Assembly (NCBI GenBank): GCA_022497155.1
Contig: MU385742.1
Span: 434,001 to 498,000 of the forward strand
Length of the DNA: 64,000 nucleotides
Reading direction: 5' to 3'
Source of the DNA: Whalleya microplaca
Taxonomy: Eukaryota > Ascomycota > Sordariomycetes > Xylariales > Xylariaceae
Within the stretch, counting starts at the first letter, position 1; each line of letters starts with the position of its first letter. The notes beneath the pieces are model-generated. The model ran no database searches. It had not been told where the DNA came from and worked only from the letters and a program-made list of their open reading frames with translations. The position numbers and the translations under genes were made by a program. Positions 46,317 to 58,476 of this stretch are shown here, piece by piece.

Positions 46317-48289
46317 ATGGCGGCTAAACTGCGAGAGCATGATAAGGTCATCCGGAGAGAGTACCTGGAGAACCGTCGGACGGTTGATGATATGTTGCAG
46401 TTTCTAAAAACTCAATATAACATAGAAATCAAGTGTGTGCACGACTGTGAATACTGGTGTAGAAATTTTAGGTACATCGATGTTAATACGCTATCAGGAA
46501 GCCGGTACTAGAAAAGTATCTTGTAACGAAGCCGTTACCACAGGTCTTGATTTGAAATAACAAAAGGCGTGAAAGGTAAAATACTTAGATTGATCGCTGG
46601 CTAGCAAAGAGAGACTATCTAAGGGACGGCGAAATACAGTCCTTTTATATCTGAGTAGTTTCCTAGTAAATGGGACTTGATTGCCAAGCTATTATCTCTT
46701 GGCAACCATTTGGTTGCCAAGCCATTATCCCTTGGCAACCATTTGGTTGCCAAGCCTTTTTCTCTTGGCAACCATAAATCACGTGGTAGCTGGTTGCGGG
46801 GATATTCAGGAATGGGTGGTTGTAACATATCTTCGGGACTCTGGCATACGCAAGAACAACAAAAGTGAATATTGGGCTTGGGCTGACTATCAAATAAACA
46901 AGCGAAAAAGAGACGAGGGGAAAGAGAGTGACCTTTATATCAACGACGTGCTCGTAGCTGAACCTAAGCGACAAAAGGAGATCGCACGATCTGTGACAAC
47001 CTTGGATCAACAAACTCGCCAAACAAGTAATATTTTACCTCTCGTTTCTCCTGCTCGTATCCACCAGCTGATACTTTTCAGGCCCGCTGCCACCTGACGG
47101 ATGGAGTATTCTGACACCCGATAAGTCGTTTCCTGAGGAGCAAGGCCCAGAGGAAGAACGAACTCCTCTACCTGACACGCCCCCAATGTGCCACGATGCA
47201 ACATCCATTATGGATGAATATGAGGTCAATAAGATTCCCGCACTTGCACCCCCCACAAGCGAGTCCCGTGGTTCAGGACACCGGGCTTTGATCGCTGCCC
47301 AACAGGCACATCCGACTGCCCTTCCAGAGGCTTCTACCGAATCCAAGGGTAAAGCACCAGAGATGGCCACAGACCTCGATGAATCCGAGATTCTCCGGGG
47401 GTATGCCGGTAATACTTACAGGTTCGTTAGACCGGAGTTACCGCCAGATACATGCAGCTGGGTAGTACAACTAGGTTGTGATTCAGTTGCGATGCTTATG
47501 CAAAACTGCGGGGTTTTCATGTTATATTGGGAATGCAGAAACGCGAAAATGTCCCCTGAATTCGTGGAGGGTAGATACGGCGGAATTGCCCAACTCGTCA
47601 CTACTTCGCTTCCATGGGATCCAGATCAGATCGCGTACGAAGACTTGTTTACTCTTGGAATTGAAGCGTTCGATGGAATTGACGTCCTATACGCAACATA
47701 CCATGGCGATTTACAGAGACTTGGAAGTGCTATTGCCGTAATTGACTTGGATCTAGGCGAGGATGTCATGCACACCGCCCTCTATCTTGCAGCCTGCCAG
47801 GGAGATACTACAACCGTCGACTTTCTCTTGTCCTCTGGTATATGCCGCATTGATTGGAAAGCAACAGATGGAACGACATGCCTCCATATGGCAGCAACAT
47901 ATAACTTTCCACAAGTTGTTGCATTATTGCTAGACAAGAAGGCAGATCCTAACGTAAGGTGTCAAAATGGTGAAACCGCTTTTTTCAAGATATGCGCGTC
48001 GAAAGATCATGACGAGATATGCTCATTGCTTACGAGGGGAGGAGCTGCATTGAATATTCCCAACGCCAAGGGAACAAGTGCTCTATGTCAAGCCGCTGGG
48101 GCAGGCAACTTCGAAGCCACAGAGACAATGATCTCACGTGGTATGGATCCATCTGATGGCACGTTGTGCGACTGGTGTCCATTAGTAAGTACCGGCAATA
48201 CTGAGAAGGTCAACGCTAACGTATTCTTATAGCACAAGACCGGTGAAGATGCATACATGGAAGGACGCTTGACTGAGCTGACCTTATAA
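46317..48289 (+). pseudogene. Clr5-domain / ankyrin-repeat gene interrupted by a solo LTR
   Basis: The exons read 46317-46432, 46498-46521 plus 46833-47026, 47082-48184 and 48233-48289; introns are GT-AG. The Clr5 domain (a fungal N-terminal domain first described in S. pombe Clr5) spans both sides of the insertion. The front has KVIRREYLENRRTVDDMLQFL and the back has YLRDSGIRKNNKSEYWAWA and INKRKRDEGKES. Ankyrin repeats fill the C-terminal third (TALYLAACQGDTTTVDFLLS, TTCLHMAATYNFPQVVALLL). A 306-bp LTR plus a 5-bp duplication sits in exon 2 after about 46 codons, and the reading frame meets TGA about ten codons into the LTR. Leaving out the LTR and one duplicate, the exon sum is 498 codons including stop, so no other lesion is visible. 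The insertion is therefore probably recent. A product starting downstream cannot be excluded. Confidence 0.85.
46522..46827 (+). mobile_element. Solo LTR, family A, copy 2 (306 bp, 5-bp TSD TATCT)
   Basis: Starts TGTAACGAAGCC and ends GGTTGTAACA, flanked by perfect TATCT duplications at 46517-46521 and 46828-46832. Family copy 1 is at 38377-38628. Copy 2 is longer because it holds a 33-bp tandem repeat in three units (46681-46713, 46714-46746, about 46747-46776). Each unit has inverted arms TTGCCAAG and CTTGGCAA; copy 1 has only one such unit. The insertion lies in exon 2 of the Clr5-ankyrin gene. Confidence 0.93.
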
Positions 48290-49737
48290 GCGAACTATGT
48301 GCAACCACGATGGGACGAACTAGTTACTGAAATTTTACTATACCAGATGGGTAAATTGAGCGTAGCCATTCGTTGACAGCTTCATAGACTGCCTTCGATG
48401 GTGTTAAGGACATCTGATGATGTTTTGTGTACTACTGACCATTTTACTACTTTTTGGCATTTTATTACATGCACACAACCATCTCTTAATTAAAGCCTAC
48501 AAGAATAAATAGACAGCTACAGTGACGGGCCTCAGTCCCTAGTGAAGTTATCTAGGTACACGTTTCTTATCCTATTCTCAAGAAGCTAGGTTAATAAGAA
48601 TCCCTGCCTTCTTGTTGGCTGCATCTTTCCAGCTTCTTCATACCTACCCATCTGCAAACGCTCCTCAGCGCTGCTTAGGGAGTTGCCTAGTCTGCTAGTT
48701 TGAGCGAGCATCAGGCCTCCGAATCAGGGGGGGGGGGCACTGTTTCGTGCTGTGATCCTTTGCTGTTTCAAGCGTCTTTAAATTGTATATACATGTAACG
48801 GTACCTAGGAAGTCTCATTTATTGGATGCACATATTCAATTATACGGCAACAGGGATTGTACATGTACACAGTAAGGCGATTCCAGAGCGTTACGTCATA
48901 GGTGTAAGGCTGCAGTTGGGGTTATGGGTTGCCTCTTCCATTCTACTGTGGCTTGGCTTGTGCGGGGATGCATTGCGGGGTTTGCATACTACCAATGATA
49001 ATTGCGGCTGTAAAAAATTCTGTGGCTCGGGTCCTCACTTCACCGGAACCGATCTTAACCGTCCTCCGTACAACTGACTCTATTAGTAATGGATACCGTA
49101 CTGTATGTCCGTCCCCCGAGACATCCATCCATACTCCGTATGTACATGTATGTAGGTACCTACCTAATAACCTTGAAAGCTGCCAAGCTGCCAACACAAC
49201 CTTAACAACACTTCCAACAACGTCTGTTTGGCAGGAAAAGCAATATCGTGAAAACTTCAACAACAAAGAAAATACCGTACATACATACCTACCTTGTAAT
49301 AGATATCAATTCTATTTTGAAACTTTATGACTCCACTTCGTCTCATGCAGGACCCTGACTATTATTCTTTCCCCGGTCCGCCAATCAGCTTTGATTTATT
49401 CTTTTCTTCCTTTCCCATGTCTCGCATTTCTTCTACTCGTTTATCATAGCGTCAAGCAGTATCATCAACTGCGTATTGAGGTTGCGTATTGAGCTGCATA
49501 CCGCGTGCCACTTCTCCCACTTGACTTACCCCGTTCCGCTTCTTCTCCCGGCCCCTCGACAGCTCGTTCCATTGTATGAAGTCTCCAGGCGGACTCGTCT
49601 TGTTGTAGCAGACCAACGCCCTCGTGCTGTAACTGCACTGTGCAGTCGTCTTTTTGAAAAGCACGACCTGCTTCGGCCCACGTCGGCGCCAGGCGGATAG
49701 TTTCCGCGTCTTGGATGGCTCAAACATAGCTATAATC
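48290..49737. promoter_or_regulatory. Intergenic region and SulP promoter
   Basis: Downstream flank of the Clr5-ankyrin gene and upstream flank of the permease. A G-run of about ten bases is at about 48728, with TACCTA-rich strings around 49140-49170. No gene supported; no sulfur-regulator (CYS3/MetR) site assigned. Confidence 0.45.
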
Positions 49738-52158
49738 ATGTCGAAGCCACGCCCATCTACCGTCGCTACTGGGTTGCAACCCCGGCCGCACGACCATGCT
49801 CCATCAACGCCGAGCAGCCTTCGTCAAAGCCGTACCCTTTCTTCGTCATCCAAGAGCGGAGGCGATGATGTCGACGCTCGTGCCGGCCCCTCGAGTCTCA
49901 GCCAGCACTCCGATGAGACCACCTCGCTACTCCATCACGAACGCGTCCACGATGGCCCTTGCGACCATGGCACCTTCTCCCCTCGCGCCTCCAGCCCTCC
50001 GCCAGGGCCCAGCATGTCCGACGTCGATGCAGGCTCAACGGCCGAATCTACTAGCTCCTTACCCTCGAATGAGTCGCAGGGGCTGAAGGGGAATTGGAAG
50101 AAGACCCTGTCGAGCAGGATGAAGAGCAAGACCATGGCCAATTCGAGCGCCTTGGCAGAACAGTACGGTATACGGGACAACTGGGTCATGTACCTAGGCT
50201 ATTACATACCCTGCTTGACATGGCTGAGACAGTACAAATGGTCGTGGTTGAAGGGAGATTTTACTGCTGCCATTACCATCGCCACCATGTATCTGCCCAT
50301 GGCCCTCTCCTACGCCGACAACCTGGCACACGTCCCTCCCATAAATGGTCTGTACGCCTTCGCGATTAATCCACTCGTCTATGCCATCCTAGGCACTTGT
50401 CCACAAATGGTCGTCGGCCCGGAAGCTGCAGGCTCGCTCCTTGTCGGTTCCATCGTGAAGAGTAGTATCGACCTCGGAGGAGGCGACGACGATAATGCCG
50501 TCTTGCAAGCGAGGATTGCTGGCGTCGCGGTGGGCATAGCGGGCGCAACCGTCCTCGTCATGGGGTTAATCCGTCTGGGCTATCTTGATAGTGTCTTAAG
50601 CCGACCATTCCTGCGCGGCTTCATCTCCGCCATTGGCGTTGTGATCTTTATCGATCAGTTGATACCCGTCCTAGGACTCAACCATGCGGCCAAGGACACG
50701 CCAGGCATTTCACACGGCAGCACTATACAGAAACTGGTATTTGTGTTAACACACCTTGCCGTCGGACATAGGCTGTCAGCTGTGATTGGCATAGTGAGTT
50801 TTTTTGTCATCATGGTGCTTCGGTAAGTATCAACATCGATACCATTCTCCAACCCAACTCATTATCATTTACAGGGAGATCAAACGACGGCTGCAACCTC
50901 GACATCCCGCAGTTGCCTACTTTCCTGACCGGCTCATTGTTGTTGTGCTTTCTGCACTCCTAGCGTGGTCGCTTGATTGGGAGCTGCATGGCGTTGCCGT
51001 GCTTGGCAAAGTCGAAGCAGCGTCGGGTCACTACTTTGCTTTTCGCTGGCCGTTCAGACCGTCCCATATGGCCCATATAAGAGACGCTTTCGGGACGTCT
51101 TTCTTGATTGGCATGCTTGGCTTCTTCGAGTCGTCAGTCGCTGCTAAAAGTCTAGGTGCTGAAGAGGTGATTGAGGGCATGCAGATGAGTCCCAACAGGG
51201 AGCTCGTCGCGCTTGGATCTGCCAATCTTATTGGTGCATGCTTCATGGCCATCCCAGCCTTTGGCGGCTATGGCAGAAGCAAGGTCAACAAGAGCACGGG
51301 TGGAAAGACCCCCATGAGTTCTTTCATCCTAAGCGTCCTTACATTCATCTGCATCTACTTCCTTCTGTCATGGTTCTACTATCTTCCTGTGAGTCTACCT
51401 TCTGGGTTATCCTGGCTGGAACCCCCCAATACACAACGTAACCATTGATCTGGGAGTTGACCATCACACAGAAAACCGTCTTGTCCGCTCTAATAATGGC
51501 AGTCGCCTGGTCTCTCATCGAAGAAGCCCCACATGATGTATCCTTCTTCTTCCGAATCAAGGGCTGGACAGAGCTTACTCTTATGGCTCTTATTCTCGCC
51601 ATCACCGTCCTCTTCTCTCTCAACTTGGGTATCGCATTCGGCATTTTCGTGTCACTCTTGCAAGTAATCCGTCACGCAACCCGTCCTCGAATTGAGATCC
51701 TGGGTCGGATTCCTGGCACCGATCGATTCGTAAATGCTGAAGAACATACCGGGGATCTTGAGTTTGTCGAGGGCTGCCTGATCGTCAAGATACCCGAACC
51801 CCTTACCTTCGCCAATACGGGCGACCTGAAAAACAGGCTGCGACGTCTAGAGCGATACGGCACGGGCAATGCCCATCCGGCTCTACCCCGGCTGCGTCCC
51901 CAGGATAGCAATAGAAACGTCATCTTCGACATCCACGGCGTGACATCAATGGACGGATCCGGCGTTCAGGTGCTCGAGGAGATTGTGCGTAGCTATCGCG
52001 ACCGAGGTGTTCGGGTGTTCTTTAGTCGACCGATCAGCCGCCAGAACAGGGTTTGGGAGATGATGGAGCTCAGCGGCATCGTGTTGCTCGTCGGCGAGCA
52101 CCGCTTTGTGGACGATATCAAGGACGCTTTGCGCCTCACTAGCGTTTGGGAGCCGTAA
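49738..52158 (+). CDS. SulP-family sulfate/anion permease with STAS domain
   Basis: Exons 49738-50822, 50875-51388 and 51472-52158 (introns 52 and 83 nt) give 761 residues. SulP proteins are multi-helix membrane transporters of sulfate and related anions. This protein most resembles the fungal YPR003C-type branch with a long cytoplasmic N-terminus: residues 1-130 are Ser/Pro-rich and contain an acidic di-leucine-like ETTSLL. The membrane core (about 150-600) shows the conserved TIATMYLPMALSYADNLA and MVVGPEAAGSLLVG segments, and GACFMAIPAFGGYGRSKVNK near residues 480-500. The STAS domain (about 604-755) has the NVIFDIHGVTSMDGSG strand-loop. The start is the ATG followed by SKPRPST; an in-frame upstream extension has no ATG. 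The location (plasma or internal membrane) cannot be read from sequence. Confidence 0.92.
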
Positions 52159-53517
52159 TTTGCCTTTTATGGTCTAATGGCTCTCTACCATTCTAGCATA
52201 TCTATCAAGCTAGACAAGTCAGTTTTCTCAATGTTTTGTTGACTTAAGCTTGACTTGACTTGAGTTGTTAGGTTTTCGACTTGACAACATTTAGGACATG
52301 ACTTGATAAGTTATGTTGAAGATCTGATGGTGCTAATCGCATTACGAGTTTATGAATAATCGACGGGAGTTGATGAGTAGCAACGACAGGGTAGCGCGGA
52401 ATGCAATGTAGGTGTGTACGTAGAATTATCTTTACTAAATTGCACGAGTTTCAATGCTTGGATCCCGGGCGTTGGCCTTGACGTATCTCGATCTCGACTA
52501 AGCAGTCGACGCAGGTCTTACGTTCTTTTCTAGCTGTATACTCAAAGTTTTGGCAGGAGTCGTGAAGTGATAATAGCTTGAATACAGAAGCTACCTATTG
52601 CACTTCTATATGCTCAATCGTCAGACCGTTGACGGAAAGGGTGAAGAGTTTTGATGTGTAAGTTTCTGTTACGCTGTCTACTGTTCGGCCTGTTACGTCT
52701 CTTAGAGGAACTTACACCTTATAACTTCTTGGATCGGCCTACTCCCAACAACCGCTATAACAGAAGTGCTGAGCAATGGTTTTTGTTTTTACCGATTTAT
52801 GATATGCATCCCACTAGCGACGAGAAACCAACATGTTAACGACGCATACCCTGCAAGCCTAGTCAAACAACATCGATTTGATTGAATACATTCCCCTCCA
52901 ACCCCCAGCTACACGAGAGAGTTCGCACTAAAGACGGTGCCCTAAAGACCTTGCGGCATGACCAGACCTCGCTGCGGCCAGAAGGCCTACTTACTCTTTC
53001 GATGTAGCTTGTCATGCTTACGTTCTCGCTGATTTCTTACAGCCGCTGCCTTTCTCGCCCGTCCGTATAACAACCTTGAGTGAATGCATCTTTAATTAAT
53101 GTAGCCTAGTACCCTGTTTTACTCGGTAGTAGCAGGAACGCTATATCTGATAGGAAGAGCAATGTTCGACAAACGTGACTGCCATTTAGACTAATGGCGT
53201 CATGGACTAACAACGTCTCAGGTAGCTGCTCAATGCATGTATCTATTTCATTTGGAAACTTTAGAATATACAACCAATCCATTTATTCTAACCTAGATAC
53301 ATACGGTCAGGGTCTATCACATTCTTTTATCTCCTCAATGATCTCGAAATTTTCCTACAGACTCACGCAGCGTGATCTCACGACTAGCCTCTCTTCAAGG
53401 TTTCAATCCATACACCAACAATTTTGCCATTGAGTATTCTAGGCTCGGTTTCCAAGATCACGTCAGCCAGAAGCCTTTGTAGCTCTACCTTCAACTTTCG
53501 AGTAAGACCGATAACCA
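52159..53517. other. Intergenic, nothing assigned
   Basis: Tail-to-head spacer after the permease. TTGACTTGA-type strings occur near 52240-52270. No supported gene. Confidence 0.5.
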
Positions 53518-54870
53518 ATGGGCAGCCGCCTCTCGAGAATGACACCGATAGATTTCAAGGCGGCGAGCGCCAGCGACGTGGTTAATGCCCTACTCTCGTA
53601 GGGCGAGAAATTGCGCAAAAAGAGGAAAACGCAGTCCGATACAGGAACGGATGATGACGGCAGCGTATACAAGGGCAAGGGGGAAGGAGATAAAAAGGCC
53701 GATCCAGGGACAGACAAGAGTAACGTGGAGATTGGAGGGGGACCCAATTCAAGTAGGGACACGAGTGATGCTCTACACAAAGGGAAACAGAACGCCGACC
53801 TGAAATTACTAGAAAGACATATCATCCGGACAAGGAAAGCGAAAAGGAAAAGGAAAATGGGGGGCCTTCTAGAAAGGGTTGAGAGCGATGTGTGCAAAGC
53901 TGAAGCGGATCTCCACCCAGAGATGGACGAAAGGGGAGGGAAAACCTCGAAAAAATCGCGAGAGACAGGAGCTTGGGATTCTGAACGCCGTCGGAGGGCC
54001 ACAGCTGGGAGAGAACAGTTGCGCCGGCTTGCCTTGGAAAATTCACGTCAGGTGAGCGAAGTAGAGCTTTATCGGCTGCTGGCTGAAGAGTTACCCATAA
54101 GTCAAAGAGCAAGGATTTTTCGCACTCACTGGCGACATACCCGACTCCAGTCGCTGGTGGAAGACCCGAACGGCGAGGAGGCCAACATTGTAAAGGAGTC
54201 TCCAACGTCCGGCTTGCTACGCGAGAGTTCTGATACACCAGACAATTATCAAGATCATGATTCTAACACCGACGATTATGCTATTGGCGATTCACTTTCA
54301 GATCCGTTAGACAATGACCATGGCCATGGCGATGTCGACTCTACGACGGATGATCCAGGTTCAGGCTTTCGACGCGGGAACTCAGTGCTACACGATCGTG
54401 TTGACGTTATATATGCTGAGATGACGACTCTCGGGTTGGGAATCACAGTAGGGGAAGGGAGCGGTAGCGCGAGCCATCTCCCTCCTATTTCTAAAGAGCG
54501 CCAGCTAAGCGACGAAGACCTTCGCGGGAACGATGACCCTGCTGCACCTAGAATTGATGCACCCACTAACGAACTCCGGGAAATCGACAAGGCTACACCT
54601 ATGCCCCTGACTCGAGAATTCCAGCCGATCGACCCAGACGAAGACGAAGATGCTTTCCTCAGCCCACCGCCAAAGTTGCTCGGAAGTACCCCCGGATACT
54701 GGGAAAGCTAGGAGTCTGACTCACGTTCTTCTACACAACAACGGCAAAGCGGGGAAGCTACAAAAGATCACAGTCCCATTGCTCCGCCAGGAGTTGACGC
54801 ATCCTCAGCTGAGGTGACGGCCTGGTGGTTCCACAAGAACCAACAGCGAGAGGGGGGCAGCGAATCGTAA
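53518..54870 (+). pseudogene. Unknown charged protein frame carrying two in-frame TAG codons
   Basis: An ATG at 53518, in good context and preceded by an in-frame TAA, opens a frame that runs to TAA at 54868-54870. It is broken only by TAG at 53599-53601 and TAG at 54709-54711. The three open segments are 27, 369 and 52 codons. The first reads MTPIDFKAASASDVVNALL from its second Met, a credible N-terminus. The middle is Lys/Arg-rich, then acidic, with RRATAGREQLRRLALE and a basic RARIFRTHWRHTRLQSL. The tail has AEVTAWWFHKNQQ. Each TAG is one C-to-T change from CAG. An intron (donor GTAAG at 53502, acceptor at 53601) could hide the first stop but would discard the good N-terminus. If only the middle is used, the first ATG is at 53860. 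I recognise no family. Confidence 0.55.
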
Positions 54871-57627
54871 TCGTCTTCTACACAATCCTTTCCATCTTGG
54901 CAATTTTCAACCTGCGCTGACGTTACCGGCGATGATATGCTGCGACGGAACAAAACATGAAGAGGCGCGAGTGTGAGGCTTTCCAATGTGGGATTCATCC
55001 AAACCATTATAGCATACGACCAATACGGGAGTCTTTTGGTCACTAGTATATATACACTAGCGTATGTCGGCGTCGCATAGAATAGGGTGTATGCGATGCA
55101 TTGGATGCAGCATTCTTTCAACTGCATAGCATAAATGAGTTATGTTTTTGAGATTCAGGTTCAGTTGAACAATACAGATACATGATACTGCTTATGGCAA
55201 GATGAGAGTCAGGGCTACCAAAGCGGATGTACTACATGTCTATTCTAAGTAACATAAACAAAATTCTCAAAATACTTGAACGCGCCCTCCAGGTTCAACA
55301 GTTTCTATCTACTTCGTAGGGTTTACGGAGTAAGACAGGATCAGGGACACTTTCAAGAGTATACACATAGCAATGGGAAACCAAAGCTCCCCATTTTGGG
55401 CATTCGGGGTGAATTGCTGGAGTCTATGTCACTTGAACTCTTAACTATCATGCAGCTCAATGCAAACAATAATGACTGAACATATCTTACGACAAGCTCT
55501 GATTATAGGGATCTTTAGCCCACAAGCTTTTACGGTAGGGAGGAATGTCACGATAATAGGGGTATTAGTTATAGTGCCTTAAAAGGGATCTTCTAAGCTA
55601 CTAGAAGATCTTTTAGATCTTAGACCTTTACACAATTCTAATTGAGTCAACTAAAGTGATCACGGCAGCACCTAAATGATCATTGCACACACTGTAACTG
55701 TGATAAGGAATATAATAGGACGGGCGTCTATAGAGGTAGGTTAGCAAAATCTTACCGAATCCATGTGATTCTTTTCAACTTACAAATATTTTAATCATAA
55801 GCAATGTAAGATAATACCTAATTTTGGGTGAATTCTAAATACTGTAACTGCTGACGCTTACATATACTTGTGTACGTGCACAATGGTGGCTGAGTCGAAT
55901 CGACCGCTTTACCCTTGAGAGCGAGATGCGGTGATTGCGGAACACTACTTGTCTGTCTCTAACTGGTATCGCCGGGAATTGTCTAGGACCAGTAGCGGAT
56001 GTCGGATTTTTCTAAACATTCCCAAATGACATCTTACCTGCAGCACAAAATGCGCCTAGCAAATCCCGAGCCTGACACGTTCTATCAAACCGTGAGAAAT
56101 CACTGTATACCTTCTGAGCTATCTTGGAGTATGCGCTTGGTACATACTACCAATCAAGATAATAGCGCGAGGCTATGTATGGGATGGCCCAATCAAATGG
56201 CTTATATAATATATAGGTATAACATGGTACGACCTTAACCTTGCCTCCCCAGTGCGCCTTACGTGGAGGTATGAAATATATCCGATGGGAACATCAGCTA
56301 GCCTACATATTTGATTAACATACTACAGAGGGCAATGCGCGAAACCAATGAGTTTGGGTAGTGGAATATATAATGAGATATTTGAACGACATTCCGTTAA
56401 CCGAGCTCGAAATGGTGTCAAATCTCATCAGCATCTCGTAGCCCATTCTTTGTAATGTACCTAGTAATGCTCGGGCAGACTGCGCCATGTGTACCTAATC
56501 TATTTGGTCACAGCTATTGTCCAAGCCATCGATGCCAACATCTTGGCTTTCCTTAGAACATAATACGTCAAGGATTAAATAGAATTCATGTGCTAAGATA
56601 CAATGATTACAAAGATTTTCATGCTAGTTGGTCCTCTGAGAAGTTGATTTAGGGTAACTGAGGGCTACGGATAGGCAACGTTCTAATATAGTGAGGACGA
56701 AATTTGCCATCCTGCACACCGCATGAGTACAAATATACTACTAGGTTATAGGACATGTTCGGGACAAGCAGACACATCTGGTTAGCTTACGTGATAATTT
56801 GAGCTATATAAAGGCATGGTTGCTACAGGCTATGACATGTCGTACAACCCCAATGTGGAATTGGTAAATCGAGCCAGTAAGTGAAATATATCATGTCCCT
56901 TATGCACCTAGTTCCATGTTCCATGAGATAGTGGGTAAGGAATAACGACGGGTTTGGTCGAGTCTAGATTTCAGTAATTCCAAAATAGCCTGCCTTGAGT
57001 GGTATGCACTTTAAGCCGCATGCTTCCCAGCTGCGGTCCATCCAGGGGTGAAGGATGAGGGTTGCCTTGAATGCAAGGCATATTACAATGCATTGAATAA
57101 CGTATGACAGCTATTCGCAGACTCCATGGTTGTAAACAGGATGCCTAGATATGTCTATGCTAGTCTGTAGCCTTGCTATTGAGATGAGCGATGTCGTTTA
57201 AACATAATAGTCTTTGAATGGTATGGGGGCCGCCGAGTCTGGATAGAGAAGCACAGTTATAAGTCAACCAACTGTAACGTTTGATGAATAAGCCAAGGTA
57301 AATTGTCATTAAGTTCCTCATGTCACCGACAGACTTTCTTCTGGTTGTCTCGAGAGCTATGGTTTCTATATGAACAGGGGCATCTTGAACGTGTCCAGGG
57401 CTATTTCAAACGGGACAAATAATTATATAGGTTTGCCCTCCTTTGTATTTCAACGGTACAACCACACGAATGACAACATACGCATAAAGCAAGGGGTTGT
57501 TTGCAAAGCAGCTTCTCCGCACATAGCATAGCCCACTGGGATAGGACTGAGGAAAGATATCAAGTTGTACGCTAACATTAATTGGCAGCCGTATGCTCTC
57601 CGCATGCTCCATATATACCCTGCATAT
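54871..57627. other. Intergenic, nothing assigned
   Basis: No supported gene. Directly after the TAA at 54870 a shifted frame encodes a short hydrophobic stretch (FYTILSILAIFNL), which may be chance. A perfect 9-bp inverted repeat (GATCTTCTA) lies near 55587-55612, and a 7-bp hairpin (TGCCTTG/CAAGGCA) near 57063-57080. Confidence 0.45.
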
Positions 57628-57854
57628 TGTCTTGGGACAGGGTGTCAGGGTAAAGGAGGTGCCACTTCATGGCTTAGCTGATCGGAGGTAATCAAGGCGA
57701 CGAAACAAAAGAGTCACTTATAACGGCGATTGATCGAAAGGAGAGATGTGTCTATTATCGGCGACGAGGCCGTCTGAGCTGTGTATGTTCTATCTGAGAG
57801 TAAAAGAAAAAGACAAGCGATATATATGTGCCACGGCACACTAGCCCCATAACA
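57628..57854 (-). mobile_element. Solo LTR, family B, copy 2, inverted (227 bp, 4-bp TSD ATAT)
   Basis: The reverse complement matches the 45099-45324 copy over its whole length, including both ends. It is flanked by ATAT at 57624-57627 and 57855-57858. The differences are nearly all transitions plus a one-base insertion. Confidence 0.85.
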
Positions 57855-58476
57855 ATATCTTATGCATATATTCGGTAGGCAAGCGCATTTTCCTGATCTA
57901 TAGTCCATCGGAATTCCTTTTAGCGCCCGTCACAAAATTGACTTATTAAGAACGTCACATCGTGAACACCAGCAAGTTGCAAGGCTAGGCAATTACTTGA
58001 TTTAATAGATTTTCGTCCTTGAGATTCTCTTTAAATGGAATGCGAGATTGATTGCATTGACATCTTGTCCTTACCGTCACAACTTCCGAGATTGAACTAG
58101 TTTAGTTTAGTGTGAGGTGTGAGGCTGTGTATTATGGTCGATCACTAGTATGATCCGGAAACTTGGGTCTCAAGGGAGGAAACCGATGGGCTTCAGGGAT
58201 TTATCCGCGGATCTAGGGTCGCAATTCCCTCACAGCTATTGGCGACCCGAATTTCAACACCGAGGGTGGTTGTTGTGTTATCTTCATCTGGGGCTGTGCA
58301 ATCTCATACCATTCAAAATCCGCTCAAATGCTTAGGCATACTTGCTAGGCAAGTCATCCCCATCAACATGCAATATCTGCATCTACATATACCTCGAAAA
58401 TACTAGATGCTAGCAGGGACAGGTCGACCAGTCGCTCAGGAACAATGTTCTCCGACAACTATCAACCTAGTCTTCA

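Noticed and set aside
53502..53601. Intron that would remove the first TAG of the 53.5-kb frame
   Set aside because: Splice signals (GTAAG...GTAG) are possible, but it deletes a good ATG and N-terminus and leaves no credible upstream exon. Kept only as an alternative.
53463..54002. 179-codon minus-strand ORF opposite the two-amber frame
   Set aside because: Low-complexity Ser/Leu/Phe-rich translation, the expected mirror of a Lys/Glu-rich plus-strand frame.
54871..54930. Frameshifted C-terminal membrane helix of the 53.5-kb frame
   Set aside because: The hydrophobic stretch in the shifted frame is short and could be chance; no evidence of a G-run slip beyond proximity.
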